A DNA stretch of 64,000 nucleotides from positions 1-64,000 of the forward strand of contig MEOL01000043.1 of assembly GCA_001769215.1 (NCBI GenBank), written 5' to 3'. Positions 8,205-17,857 of this stretch are shown piece by piece. How positions within the stretch are numbered: position 1 is the first letter of the stretch; every line of letters begins with the position of its first letter. The notes beneath the pieces were generated by a model. That model was given only the letters and a program-made list of their open reading frames with translations, was not told the origin of the DNA and did not search any database. This stretch comes from Bacteroidetes bacterium GWF2_41_31. Lineage in GTDB: Bacteria; Bacteroidota; Bacteroidia; Bacteroidales; F082. The translations under genes were made by a program, and so were the position numbers.

Positions 8205-9344
8205 ATGATCAAAAGAATTTTGGTGGATAAACTTCGTGAACAGTGCTTCAAAGGTAAAGTTATTTTGCTTGTGGGTGCGCGGCAGGTTGGTAAAACTACC
8301 TTATTGAAAGACCTGGTAGAAAGTATAAATGTTAATACAGTTTGGTTCAATGCGGATGAATCCGATGTACTGAATGAGTTTGCCGCTGCCAATACCAGTA
8401 CACGTTTGTTGCAAGTTATAGGTGCGAATACGCAATTGGCAATCATCGACGAAGCTCAGCAAATCCCGGATATTGGTAGTAAACTGAAGTTGCTCTACGA
8501 TACCAAGCCCGAATTACAGATCATTGCAACGGGTTCTTCGGCATTTGATTTACTCAACCGAACGGGCGAACCCCTGACTGGTAGAAAAAGAACGTATCAT
8601 TTGTATCCGATCAGCTATAAGGAATTGGTTGATGACACAAACATATTGGAAGCGAGGAGGATGCTGGAAACCCGTTTGATTTTTGGCTCCTATCCGGAGG
8701 TGGTAACCCATCCGGGACACGAAAAAGAAGCCTTACTTGAAATAGCCAATAGTTATTTGTATAAGGATATCCTTAAGCTGGATGGTATCAGGAAAGCAGG
8801 GCAGTTGGAAAAACTACTGCAAGCACTTAGCTTTCAGGTGGGCAATGAGGTTAATTATCACGAGTTGTCGAAAACGATTGGAAATATCGATAGCACGACG
8901 GTGGAAAAATACCTCGATTTGCTTGAGAAAACTTATGTTATCTATAAACTTCCGGCCTTGAGTCGAAATATGCGTAATGAGATAAAGAAGGGCAAAAAAT
9001 ATTATTTCTACGATACCGGAATCCGAAATGTACTCATTAGCAATTATGCACCCATGGAAATGCGGTTCGACAAAGGTGCCTTGTGGGAAAATTTTTTACT
9101 TTCGGAGCGTATCAAGATGAATCAGTATGCATTAAGCACTCCCAACACCTACTTTTGGCGAACGCACGATCAGGCTGAGATTGATTATATTGAAGAGATG
9201 GATGGGACATTAAATGCATTTGAAATAAAATGGAAGGAATCGAAAGTGAAATTTCCAAAATCATTTCTTGATGCCTATCCAAATAACAGAACCCGGCTGA
9301 TTAATTTCGAAAATTTTGAGGCGTTTGTTGGGGTTAGCCAATAA
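8205..9344 (+). CDS. AAA_14/DUF4143 ATPase
   Basis: A 379-residue protein of the large prokaryotic family with an N-terminal AAA_14 ATPase domain and a C-terminal DUF4143 nuclease-like region. Walker A is GARQVGKTT (residues 24-32), Walker B is LAIIDEAQQ (78-86), and the sensor segment is IIATGSSAF. The C-terminal part (WRTHDQAEIDYIE, then AFEIKW) shows the D...E.K pattern of a PD-(D/E)xK-like fold. The cellular role of the family is unknown; copies are often numerous and patchily distributed. It stands alone on the plus strand between two minus-strand operons, with its own promoter and two direct repeats upstream. Confidence 0.85.
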   Translation: MIKRILVDKLREQCFKGKVILLVGARQVGKTTLLKDLVESINVNTVWFNADESDVLNEFAAANTSTRLLQVIGANTQLAIIDEAQQIPDIGSKLKLLYDTKPELQIIATGSSAFDLLNRTGEPLTGRKRTYHLYPISYKELVDDTNILEARRMLETRLIFGSYPEVVTHPGHEKEALLEIANSYLYKDILKLDGIRKAGQLEKLLQALSFQVGNEVNYHELSKTIGNIDSTTVEKYLDLLEKTYVIYKLPALSRNMRNEIKKGKKYYFYDTGIRNVLISNYAPMEMRFDKGALWENFLLSERIKMNQYALSTPNTYFWRTHDQAEIDYIEEMDGTLNAFEIKWKESKVKFPKSFLDAYPNNRTRLINFENFEAFVGVSQ

Positions 9345-9504
9345 ATGAGTGAGCGCTTAGTTTTTGGAAAAGTTGAAATTATTGGTTGTAAGGAATTATT
9401 CTATGGTGTATCCTTCAATTGGAAAACAATCCTTTTTATAACGGAGAAATAATTTAGATGTGTGAACTCTATAATGCAGAAAAAGAATCTGATAGTTTGG
9501 TACA

Positions 9505-9659
9505 ATAATTAAGTCCCTTTCGGAAAGTCCGAGTTCATTGATTTTCAACTCGTTTACCCCTAGCCCCTAAAGGGTAACTCGCTGAAAATCAATGAACTCT
9601 TCAAGATCCTCTTTGGGGAGTTAGGGTTTTAAACTTTTCGGAGTAAGTTCATAATTAAG
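9505..9659. mobile_element. Short dispersed palindromic element with a possible 9-bp target duplication, copy 1
   Basis: The 9-mer ataattaag occurs at 9505..9513 and 9651..9659. Between them lies a largely self-complementary sequence with inner arms gagttcattgattttca (9531..9547) and its complement near 9582..9598, and outer ends containing a TCCGAAAAGT-like motif in inverted order. A related copy is at 38987..39132. As with the 253..601 element, the right repeat contains the stop codon of the adjacent gene (9655..9657). The outer ends are imperfect, so the exact boundaries are uncertain. Nothing else was seen between 9345 and 9504. Confidence 0.6.
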
Positions 9660-10569
9660 GGTTCATATTTGAAAGCCTGCTTTTAAAACGCAACCGAAAC
9701 TTCAATGGAGTAACCCCGTAACTTTGTTTAAAACATTTGATGAAATAATTGCTATCGGTAAAACCACAGATATCGGCAATTTCATTTATCGAAAGATCCT
9801 TTTCTCTGAGGAGCTTCCTTGCTTTTTGCAGCCTCACCTGCATGAGGTAACTAAGGGGTGAAAGTCCGACGGCCCGTTTGAAAATGCGCATAAAATTACG
9901 TTTCGACATGTTGGCCATGTCGGCCAGGTTTTCGACATAAATTTTTACTTCCGGGTTGTTTTCAAGGTGTTCAATCACTTTTCCAATCCGCAAAAGCGAC
10001 CGGGCTTCAGTGGCTTCAATATTTGAATAATGACGCGACAGGATGACGATTAATTCCTGTAAACGGTTTTTTAAAATCACCTCAAAGCCTATCTCCCGCT
10101 TTTGAAGTTCATGAAACATGGTGTTAATCGAAACTTCAACTTTTGCCAGTTCTTCCCTGTTCAACCGCAACATGTTTTTAAAATGGTGGTTGGCCCTGTA
10201 GTAGGGTTCGAGTACAAAAAGCGCTTTATATCCTTCCAACTGTTTGATGTTCTCCGGTATCATTTCCGGATTTTTTAAGCCATCGTACATCACATTTACA
10301 ATTTCTATCTGGCTTGCATCCTTAAAATAATGCCGCTGATTGCCTTGTAAAACGAAAATATCACCTGCCGACACCGGGTATTCCTGATCCTCCAACACCT
10401 GCACTCCGTAACCCTGAATGATAAAAACCAATTCGATAAAGTCGTGAAAATGTTCGGTTTCGGTTAAATCGAACGCATGTGTAACCTGTTGCGATCGCCT
10501 GACCCTGGTTAGGTTGATGGGACAATTGTACTGGTCAAAATAGTTTTCTCCTATGGCTTTAACTGTCAT
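9655..10569 (-). CDS. AraC-family transcriptional regulator, probably of xylose use
   Basis: A one-component regulator with an N-terminal cupin-like sugar-sensing region (HFHDFIELVFIIQGYG, then FVLQGNQRHYF) and a C-terminal AraC DNA-binding domain. The second helix-turn-helix reads LSINEIADICGFTDSNYFIKCFK, followed by the typical YGVTPLKFR ending. I chose the ATG at 10569 (304 residues, usual for the family); in-frame starts at 10614 and 10680 cannot be excluded. It follows xylB-xylA-xylE on the same strand, separated by about 370 bases with a hairpin, so it is likely transcribed separately. Control of the xylose operon is inferred from position. Confidence 0.8.
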   Translation of the reverse strand: MTVKAIGENYFDQYNCPINLTRVRRSQQVTHAFDLTETEHFHDFIELVFIIQGYGVQVLEDQEYPVSAGDIFVLQGNQRHYFKDASQIEIVNVMYDGLKNPEMIPENIKQLEGYKALFVLEPYYRANHHFKNMLRLNREELAKVEVSINTMFHELQKREIGFEVILKNRLQELIVILSRHYSNIEATEARSLLRIGKVIEHLENNPEVKIYVENLADMANMSKRNFMRIFKRAVGLSPLSYLMQVRLQKARKLLREKDLSINEIADICGFTDSNYFIKCFKQSYGVTPLKFRLRFKSRLSNMNP

Positions 10570-10705
10570 GTCGCGATATTCCTGATGCCAAAGGTTGGTA
10601 TTATTTTTAAACATGGACAGGTTATTTGAGAAATATTTTTTGTGACGATGGCGGAATTTTGCCAACCCTTTGTAATACATGTGGTTGAGTTAAAATCAAA
10701 AAAAA

Positions 10706-10733
10706 GGGCTCCGGGAAATCATCCCGAGGATCC
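10706..10733 (-). terminator. Hairpin with T-tract before the araC-type gene
   Basis: On the minus strand two arms resembling GGATCCTCGGGA and TCCCGGAGCCC flank a short loop and are followed by eight T residues. It could end xylose transcripts, or act as a leader attenuator for the AraC gene, because a near-consensus promoter box (TTACTTTG, about 10785) lies upstream of it. The rest of 10734..10944 contains only two small GC-rich hairpins (about 10841..10890) that look like common intergenic repeats. Confidence 0.55.
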
Positions 10734-10944
10734 TTTTCTATCTAGCCTGAATAATTCACAAACTTGTTCAACTCACATAATATCAAAGTAACATAGAAAG
10801 TTTCTTTTAAATAATTTTATAAAATCCGTGGAAACCTGTTATCCCGATGGCAATCGGGAGTGTCATCCCTGCCTGGCCGGTAGGCAGGAGTGTTCCAATT
10901 TGAAAATATCGCAGATGTTCACGAATAATACAGGCAAGGTATTC

Positions 10945-12333
10945 TTAGGTTGTTTTCCAGATTTTTTCTATTTCTTCCAGGCTTTTTCCTTTGGTTTCAG
11001 GAATCATTTTCCATACGAATACCAATGAGAGAACGCTCATCACTCCATAAAATCCGTAGGTGAAAGCACCGCTGAATTCCATCATGGCCGGGTAAGTGGA
11101 CGAAATGAAATAATTGGCGGCCCACTGCGCTACCACTGCAATAGCCACGGCACGACCACGGATTTTATTGGGGAATATTTCTGCAATCAACACCCAACAA
11201 ATCGGCCCCCACGACATCATGAACGAAGCCGTGTAAATGATGATAAACACCAGGGTACTGATGCCAATGACTTCAAAATAGGCCAGCCCGGAAATGGCAA
11301 ACATCCCGATGGCCATTCCAATCGACCCGATCATCAACAATGGTTTTCTTCCATATTTGTCAACCGTAAGAATGGCAATTACAGTGAAAATAACATTTAC
11401 CAGCCCCATAACAACCGTCTGCATCAGTGAGGCATCTTTTCCGGCGCCCATGCTTTCAAAAATGCGCGGGGCGTAATAAAGCGCCACATTAATCCCGACA
11501 AACTGCTGGAAAACAGAAAGCAGAATACCAATGACGATCACCAGTTTTCCATAGGAGAATAATTTACCGGAGTGGTGTTCAATGGTGCTTTTAATCTCAA
11601 GTAATATCTCTTTGGCCTTGGTGGCTCCATTGATTTTTTCGAGGATGCGAAAGGCTTCGTTGTCTTTATGTTTCAACGAAAGATAACGCGGAGATTCGGG
11701 AACCAAAAAAAGTAAAATACCGAAAAGTGAGGCCGGTATGGTTTCAGATAAAAACATCCAGCGCCAACCAATGGCGTTGACCCATTCGTTGGTTTGGCCG
11801 TTGGCTATTCCCCAGTTCACAAAATAAACCACCAACATACCAAAAATGATGGCAAACTGGTTAAACGACACCAGCCGTCCGCGAATGCCGGCAGGCGATA
11901 TTTCGCCGATATACATGGGACCAATGGCCGAGGCCATTCCTACGCCAATACCACCAATGATGCGGTAAAAATTGAACATGTACAACAAACCCATGGTGGC
12001 TTTTCCTTTTTCAAAAAACAGAAACTCAGGAAAACCCGAGCCGAGTGCTGAAATAAAGAACAGCAAAGCGGCCACCATCAACGATTTTTTTCGCCCCAGG
12101 CGAGAGGAAAAAAGTCCGGAGAGGGCACCTCCGATAATACAACCGATCAGGGCACTCGAAATGGTGAGTCCGTGAATCAGGGTACTCAGACCCTGGCTGG
12201 TGATGAGGAATGCCTGCACCGATTTTTCGGCCCCGGAAATCACCGCAGTATCGTATCCAAACAGCAAACCACCCAGCGTTGCCACCAGGGTGATCGCAAT
12301 AATATAGCCGCTTTTATGTCCTTGATTGGTCAT
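10945..12333 (-). CDS. xylE: XylE-like sugar:H+ symporter (MFS)
   Basis: A 462-residue major facilitator of the sugar porter family with about twelve membrane segments, which imports a pentose, most likely D-xylose, with protons. Family motifs present are GGLLFGYDTAVISG (first helix), SRLGRKK, VPESPRYL, QQFVGINVALYYAP, DKYGRKPLL and the closing PETKGKSLEEIE. I chose the ATG at 12333, ten bases after the xylA stop; an upstream start would overlap xylA. It is the third gene of the xylB-xylA-xylE operon. Substrate assignment rests on the operon as well as on similarity. Confidence 0.88.
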   Translation of the reverse strand: MTNQGHKSGYIIAITLVATLGGLLFGYDTAVISGAEKSVQAFLITSQGLSTLIHGLTISSALIGCIIGGALSGLFSSRLGRKKSLMVAALLFFISALGSGFPEFLFFEKGKATMGLLYMFNFYRIIGGIGVGMASAIGPMYIGEISPAGIRGRLVSFNQFAIIFGMLVVYFVNWGIANGQTNEWVNAIGWRWMFLSETIPASLFGILLFLVPESPRYLSLKHKDNEAFRILEKINGATKAKEILLEIKSTIEHHSGKLFSYGKLVIVIGILLSVFQQFVGINVALYYAPRIFESMGAGKDASLMQTVVMGLVNVIFTVIAILTVDKYGRKPLLMIGSIGMAIGMFAISGLAYFEVIGISTLVFIIIYTASFMMSWGPICWVLIAEIFPNKIRGRAVAIAVVAQWAANYFISSTYPAMMEFSGAFTYGFYGVMSVLSLVFVWKMIPETKGKSLEEIEKIWKTT

Positions 12334-12343
12334 TTTGAAAAAA

Positions 12344-13657
12344 TTAAAGGTGCATATTGATGATGGTTTCAAAAAGCTCTTGTTTTCCACTTAATTTTTT
12401 AGGTTCCCCGTTTTTAATGGCCAGTTCCCTGAGGTTTTCGAGGGTAAGTTTGCCTTCTTCGAAGTCCTTTCCAAATCCAGAATCAAAGGAACTGTATCTG
12501 GCATCTCTCAATTTTGAGTAGTCTGAACTTTTAAGAATGTCGTCGGCAACCAGCAACGCCCGTGCAAAGGCATCCATCCCTGAGATATGGGCAATAAACA
12601 AATCTTCAGCATCGGTTGAATTGCGCCGGAGTTTGGCATCAAAGTTAATTCCACCAGTTTTTATACCGCCACCTTGCAGGATCACCAGCATGGCCTCGGT
12701 CAATTCATAAGTATTAATTGGAAACTGGTCGGTGTCCCATCCATTTTGATAATCACCTCTGTTGGCATCGATGGAGCCGAGCATTCCGGCATCAACGGCT
12801 ACCTGAAGGTCGTGCTGGAAAGTGTGTCCGGCAAGTGTGGCATGATTTACTTCGATGTTTAATTTGAAGTCTTTGTCCAATCCATATTCTTTTAAGAATC
12901 CGATGACCGTTGCCGAATCGAAATCATATTGGTGTTTGGTGGGTTCCATGGGTTTTGGTTCGATCAGAAATGTTCCCGTAAACCCGTTTTTCCTTCCGTA
13001 ATCGCGTGCGATGGACAGGAATTTTGCCATGTGGTCCAATTCCTTTTTCATTTTGGTGTTGAGCAACGACATATATCCTTCGCGTCCTCCCCAGAATACA
13101 TAATTGGTGCCTCCCAGGGCGATGGTGGCGTCGAGGGCGTTTTTTACCTGGGTGGCTGCATAGGTCAACACTTCGAAGTCAGGATTGGTGGCTGCTCCGT
13201 TCATATATCGCGGATGCGAAAACAGGTTCGCCGTTCCCCACAGCAGTTGTTTTCCGGTTTCTTTTTGTTTGATTTTCAGATAATCAACCATTTTGGCCAG
13301 CCGTTCTTCGGAAGATTGAATGGTAGTTCCTTCCTGAACCAGATCGAAATCGTGAAAACAATAATAGTTGATGCCGGTTTTGGTCATAAATTCAAACCCT
13401 GCATCTACTTTGGCTTTGGCTTTTTCGATGGGATCGGCGATGTTGTCCCAGGGGTATTCGAGGGTACCCTGGCCGAAAGGATCGTTCCCGGTAGCACACA
13501 ATGAATGCCACCAGGCCATGGCAAATTTCAAATGCTCTTTCATGGGCTTTCCACCTATGATTCTATCGGGTTCGTAATAATGAAAGGCCAGTGGATTTTT
13601 GGAAAAGGATCCTTCAAATTCAATTTTGTTTATTTCTTTAAAATATTCCGTTTTCAT
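12344..13657 (-). CDS. xylA: Xylose isomerase
   Basis: Cytoplasmic metal-dependent isomerase converting D-xylose to D-xylulose. Its 437 residues fit the class II (longer) enzymes. Key residues align with E. coli XylA: His102 and Asp105 (CFHDFDL), and Glu233 and Lys235 (LIEPKPMEP). The metal-ligand segments [12 protein letters not shown] and GSIDANRGD are intact, as is FWGGREGY. It lies 25 bases after xylB and 10 bases before the transporter gene, so the three are probably one transcript. Confidence 0.97.
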   Translation of the reverse strand: MKTEYFKEINKIEFEGSFSKNPLAFHYYEPDRIIGGKPMKEHLKFAMAWWHSLCATGNDPFGQGTLEYPWDNIADPIEKAKAKVDAGFEFMTKTGINYYCFHDFDLVQEGTTIQSSEERLAKMVDYLKIKQKETGKQLLWGTANLFSHPRYMNGAATNPDFEVLTYAATQVKNALDATIALGGTNYVFWGGREGYMSLLNTKMKKELDHMAKFLSIARDYGRKNGFTGTFLIEPKPMEPTKHQYDFDSATVIGFLKEYGLDKDFKLNIEVNHATLAGHTFQHDLQVAVDAGMLGSIDANRGDYQNGWDTDQFPINTYELTEAMLVILQGGGIKTGGINFDAKLRRNSTDAEDLFIAHISGMDAFARALLVADDILKSSDYSKLRDARYSSFDSGFGKDFEEGKLTLENLRELAIKNGEPKKLSGKQELFETIINMHL

Positions 13658-13682
13658 ATTTTGATGTGTAAAATTTCAGGTT

Positions 13683-15164
13683 TTAATCCAGTAAAATCGC
13701 CAGCTTTTCTTTCCATTTTGAATAAGCTTCCAAAAGCGGATCGTTTGGTTTTGGTTGTATTTCTTTAATTAATAGCAGCTTATCAAAAGCCTCAGCTCTG
13801 TTTTTATAGTATTTTATTCCCAAACCGGCACCTCTGGCAGCACCTTCCGATCCATCGGTATTGTACAACTCGACCCCGGCACCCGAAACGTCGGCAAAGG
13901 TTTGCTGAAAAACAGGACTAAGGAACATGTTGGCCTTTCCTGCTTTTACCACTTTTATATCCAATCCGATGCCCTTCATGATTTCAACCCCATAAATTAA
14001 GGCGAAAACAATTCCCTCCTGCATGGCCCGCATGAGGTGACTGCGGTTATGGATGTTAAAATTAAGGTTGTGAAAAGATGCACCGATGTTTCTGTTCTGA
14101 AGTATTCTTTCGGCCCCATTTCCAAAAGGAAAAACCAACAACCCATTGGAACCGGATGGAGCCTGCGAAGCGATCTCGTTCATCTGGTCGTAACTGAACT
14201 GGTCGCCCATGAACTGATTTTTTATCCAGGAATTTAGTATGCCTGTGGAGTTCAGGTTCATGAGTATGCCAAGCCTTGGATTTTGGAGCGTGTTGTTTAC
14301 ATGGAGGAAGGTATTTACCCTGGATAACGGATCGTACTCTTTTTTATCGCTTATGGCATAAACCACTCCTGAAGTGCCTGCAGTGGCGGCAATTTCGCCG
14401 GGTTCCATCACGTTGAGCGAAAAGGCATTGTTGGGTTGGTCGCCTGCGCGATAACTGACAGGAATACCCACTTTAATCCCGATTTTGTTGGCCATCGTGG
14501 GCATTACATAACCTTGCTCCGAAAAGGTGTCGACAACCGTGGGAAGTAGCTCATGGTTAAAACCATAAAAAGCCAGCAATGTGTCGGAGACTTTATTTTC
14601 TTTGAAATCCCAAAAAATTCCTTCTGACAAACCTGATTTGGTGGTAGTAACCTCTCCCGTAAGGCGGTAAGCGATGTAATCACCGGGCAACATGATTTTG
14701 TGGATGCGTTCAAAGTTTTCCGGCTCGAAATTCTTTATCCACCTGAGTTTTGAGGCTGTAAAATTCCCGGGTGAATTTAGCAAATGGCTGAGACAGAAAT
14801 CCTCACCCAATTCATTAAAGGCTTGACCGCCAATGGCTACCGCCCTGCTATCGCACCAGATTATGGCATCCCGGATGAGGTGGCCGTTTTTATCAATGGC
14901 CACCAGTCCATGCATCTGATAGGAAATGCCGATGGCCCCGATTTCCTGAAAGCGGTCACCAACTTTTGATTTTACTTTTTCGAGCGCCAGAAAAAGGTTG
15001 TCCATCCACACCTCGGGATCCTGTTCGGCCCAATCGCTTTGTTTGGAAATGATTTCCATTTCCTTTGGAGGATGTGAGGCACTCGCCAGAGAGATGCCAT
15101 TTTCTCCATCAGCAAGCGTTACTTTGATGGAAGAGCTGCCAATATCAATACCCAGTAAAATCAT
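13683..15164 (-). CDS. xylB: Xylulokinase
   Basis: FGGY-family kinase that phosphorylates D-xylulose to xylulose 5-phosphate, feeding the pentose phosphate pathway. The N-terminal phosphate loop LLGIDIGSSSIKVTL, the WAEQDPEVW segment, GISYQMHGLVAID and the catalytic-Asp region SYRAGDQPNNAF are visible. I chose the ATG at 15164 (MILLGIDIG, 493 residues) over a GTG seven codons upstream. It is the first gene of the xylose operon. No clear TAnnTTTG box could be placed directly upstream. Confidence 0.95.
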   Translation of the reverse strand: MILLGIDIGSSSIKVTLADGENGISLASASHPPKEMEIISKQSDWAEQDPEVWMDNLFLALEKVKSKVGDRFQEIGAIGISYQMHGLVAIDKNGHLIRDAIIWCDSRAVAIGGQAFNELGEDFCLSHLLNSPGNFTASKLRWIKNFEPENFERIHKIMLPGDYIAYRLTGEVTTTKSGLSEGIFWDFKENKVSDTLLAFYGFNHELLPTVVDTFSEQGYVMPTMANKIGIKVGIPVSYRAGDQPNNAFSLNVMEPGEIAATAGTSGVVYAISDKKEYDPLSRVNTFLHVNNTLQNPRLGILMNLNSTGILNSWIKNQFMGDQFSYDQMNEIASQAPSGSNGLLVFPFGNGAERILQNRNIGASFHNLNFNIHNRSHLMRAMQEGIVFALIYGVEIMKGIGLDIKVVKAGKANMFLSPVFQQTFADVSGAGVELYNTDGSEGAARGAGLGIKYYKNRAEAFDKLLLIKEIQPKPNDPLLEAYSKWKEKLAILLD

Positions 15165-15292
15165 CTGATGATTAAGTTCAGACACAAAGAAATGTTTTTT
15201 ATAGCGATTTTGGTGGGATAATCAAGCCAATAAGTAGTAATATCTGGCCAATTTAGGGGAATGGGGAGGAGTGAGGGACATATATGAAATGC

Positions 15293-15480
15293 ACTGGCGC
15301 GCGTTTAGCGATAGCGTAACGCGTGACTGTTAAAATCAACTTTGGCTCTTTATCAATAACCCTAACCCTGTGCAACTACTGTTGTCTAAAAACATAGCTT
15401 GGTTGCCAGAATTGAACCATCAGTCGTTTTATTAACTTACAAATTGTTGTATTAAAGGCACGCGAAACATTCGCGCGCTA
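15293..15480. repeat. Dispersed GC-rich palindromic repeat, copy 2
   Basis: The left arm (15293..15325) matches 116..148 with one mismatch. The right arm (15457..15480) begins ggcacgcgaaa as in copy 1 and ends in GCGCGCTA, roughly the inverse of the left arm, so the whole could be a short element with inverted ends. It fills most of the gap between xylB and the TonB-domain gene; no gene is seen there. Confidence 0.65.
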
Positions 15481-15530
15481 GTGGTAGGAGGCAGGTTCAG
15501 GCCAGTACCAGCCATAAAGTATATGCATCT

Positions 15531-16238
15531 TTAGTTATAGTGCGTTTTTGTCTTGCCTACTTGAACTGCTGAAATAACAATTTCTTCTAAATAATTAGTT
15601 GGGTGATAAGCAGCTTTTGATTCACTTAATTCTTTTAATTCTGTTTTAGGTTCGTCCAACCATACAACTCCCTTTGATGTTCTTTTCCCAATTTGAAAAT
15701 TAACTGGCAAAATATACCTAGCTTTATAATACTGTCCGTTTTTTTGAGCTACTAACCAGAAATTTGGTATAAATTGAAATACTCTTAAAACCTCATCTCC
15801 ACAGCCAGCTCCAATGTCTCGGAGTATTTTTACATTTTCAACATTACCTTGCAAGTTAATCTCGAAACCTAATAAAACAGACCCGATTGTTGATTGATTT
15901 TTTGCCTCAGCTGGGTATTGAATATTCATGGCTAGAATATTTAAGATTTCTTCCATGCTCCCAACATAACGTGGGGGTATATCAAGTTTTGACATTTCCC
16001 AGCCAGTTTCAGATTCAATTGCATAACTCGAAGTGTCCTCAGCTAAATAGACTAATTTCCCTGTTGTATAATCTACTTTAAGTTTTAGGAGACTATCATC
16101 ATAATATTCCCAAATTCCATCTTTATATCCGTCGACTAATAGCCCTTTTTCATAACCATTATCAACTTCCTTTTTTTGTCCAAAAGATAATGACGATAAA
16201 AACGATAATAGTATTACAATAATAAATTTTATTTTCAT
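15531..16238 (-). CDS. Secreted protein with C-terminal TonB-like domain
   Basis: A 235-residue protein with an N-terminal signal peptide ending near SLSFGQ (residues 1-20). A short segment resembling antitoxin/MORN-like repeats follows (GYKDGIWEYYDDSL, about residues 37-50). Residues 105-190 resemble a TonB C-terminal domain: NIQYPAEAKNQSTIGSV, VLLGFEINLQGNVENV, then ARYILPVNFQIG. Such stand-alone secreted TonB-domain proteins are common in Bacteroidota and their role is unclear. The usual Pro-rich spacer and membrane anchor of a true TonB are missing, so energy transduction is unlikely. It is monocistronic and lies between repeats. Confidence 0.65.
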   Translation of the reverse strand: MKIKFIIVILLSFLSSLSFGQKKEVDNGYEKGLLVDGYKDGIWEYYDDSLLKLKVDYTTGKLVYLAEDTSSYAIESETGWEMSKLDIPPRYVGSMEEILNILAMNIQYPAEAKNQSTIGSVLLGFEINLQGNVENVKILRDIGAGCGDEVLRVFQFIPNFWLVAQKNGQYYKARYILPVNFQIGKRTSKGVVWLDEPKTELKELSESKAAYHPTNYLEEIVISAVQVGKTKTHYN

Positions 16239-16276
16239 TTCAATGTGATTTTTTTCTGTTTTTTAATAAGCAGCAT

Positions 16277-16552
16277 AACATCTGCATACCGCCAATTGTC
16301 GCCACGCCTTTTATACAGCCTTTGTCGCTTAAATTCCTTTTAGTATTCATTTACTTTCATTATCTCTATATTATCCAATCATAATCCTTTATAATTAGTT
16401 AAATCGGTTTCTTTCTTCTCCATTGTTAATAGATCATCGGATGTTGGGTTGGTAAATCTAGCGAATTATTTTATCGGTTTGAATTTTAGAGTAGTTTTTT
16501 TAGTGATTTATTTTTGGAGAGATGGGTAGGCGGATCTTACACCGCTTCCTGG
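16277..16552. repeat. Direct repeat A flanking the Bro-N pseudogene
   Basis: About 276 bp that align along their length, with scattered substitutions and small gaps, to 17541..17820 in the same orientation. Both begin aacat(c/t)(c/t)gcatacc and end near cttcc(t/a)gg. No open frame is shared, so they look non-coding. They bracket the broken Bro-N gene, as expected for the ends of an inserted or recombined unit. Confidence 0.75.
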
Positions 16553-16603
16553 TTTTTTGGGCTCAACTGAGGCTTTAATCCTTTTATGATGGCTTTTCGT
16601 TGT

Positions 16604-17451
16604 TTATTCGTCGAGATTCTTCGTTTCTTTTTTTTCGGTGATTTCTAATGCTTTAGCATTCAAAGATGATATTACTTTCTTTCCTGATTTTTCTTCTATT
16701 TCTTTGCGTGCATTTCCGGCAATTGTTCCTCCTTGATTGGCAATAATTTTATTCTCAATAAAAGTTTTCGGTTTTCTTCACCGGAGATTTCTTATATCGT
16801 CGCTTCGGCGAGCATATTAAGGACTAATTCTAAATTGGTCATATTATCTCTCAAGTTCTCTTTTTTAAGATTTTTGAATTTCTTGTATTCCTTAGTCGTA
16901 AATCCTGCCCAGGCTTTTGTAATTTCATCAGTAAGAATTGCATATTCTGAACCTTTCTTTACTCCCCGCGATTCCCATTCGTCAGTCAGTTCTTTTCTAA
17001 CTTCAATACTTTTTAAGCGTTGGTTAATCCAGTTCTTAGAGTAGCCTTTCTTTAAATAGGTTTCCATTGCTCTGTCAAAAGCCAATTCAGGGTCTTCTGT
17101 TTCTTCAATTCTTTCGTATCCAACTTTAGCCAACCAGACTTTAAATGGTTCTGCATTTGGGGAAGGAATGGACTGAATTAATCGCAATAACTGTTCGGTG
17201 TCAGCAATATCAGTCATTCTCATTTTTCCATCGGCAGCCATCATTTTCAACCCGTGACAATTCGTCACGGTTTCATTTCCTTCTTTTTTAAGCCTTTCCT
17301 TTAATTTTCGCCAATATGCATTTGGATTGACACTATTGGTCAGTAAACCAATAACATCTACAATAGAGAAATACCATTTTTCATTGTCATTGTTCCAATG
17401 TACTCGTACACGCTGGTCTTGAAATAGTTTTATTGCGTTTTCTTTTGTCAT
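16604..17451 (-). pseudogene. Broken Bro-N / DinD-like antirepressor-type gene
   Basis: The intact 5' part encodes 219 residues with a Bro-N-like domain (VRVHWNNDNEKWYFSIVDVI) and the DinD-like stretches TEQLLRLIQSIPSPNAEPFK and LTDEITKAWAGFT. Frame then stops at EATI followed by TAA near 16793. Beyond that stop the family's expected tail is still readable in another frame: IANQGGTIAGNARKEIEEK, then KVISSLNAKALEITEKK, ending at a TAA at 16604..16606. Restoring it needs loss of the TAA and one extra A in the A-run before the ACTTTT at about 16770. Full length would be near 280 residues, normal for this family. It is a recent-looking knock-out, lying between direct repeats A and B. Confidence 0.8.
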
Positions 17452-17540
17452 AATTATTATTCATGATTGCCAACTTCAAAGAGAACTATTCTTTTTTCTG
17501 TTCAAGTTTTTGTTGGTAACGGATTTTTACAATGAATGCC

Positions 17541-17820
17541 AACATCCGCATACCGTCAATTGTCGCTATGCCTTTTATTTAGGCTTTGTCGTTTAAATTC
17601 CTTTTTGTATTCATTTAGTCTCATTATCAATATATTATCCAGTCATAACCGTTAATAATTAGTTAACTCGGTTTCTTTCTACTTCATTGTAAATGGATCA
17701 TCGGGTGTTGGGATGGTAAATCCAGGGATTTATTTTATCGGTTTGATTTTAAGGGTCGTTTTTTTTGGTGAATTATTTTTGGGGGATGGGGGGCTATGGA
17801 GATTGATCCTGCTTCCAGGA
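17541..17820. repeat. Direct repeat B flanking the Bro-N pseudogene
   Basis: Partner of 16277..16552, offset by about 1264 bp. Apart from this repeat the 17452..17857 gap shows nothing. A proline-like and TTTT-rich end may act as a terminator for either side, but no perfect hairpin was found. Confidence 0.75.
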
Positions 17821-17857
17821 GTGGTTTTACTTCAAACTTTGGAAAAGTTATTTGCCT

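Noticed and set aside
12929-13504. Open frame of 191 codons antisense to xylA
   Set aside because: xylA has all its catalytic residues on the other strand; the antisense product is not protein-like.
16277-16552. attC-type integron recombination site
   Set aside because: No clear core-site pair with GTT/AAC spacing and no integrase in the window; kept only as a direct repeat.
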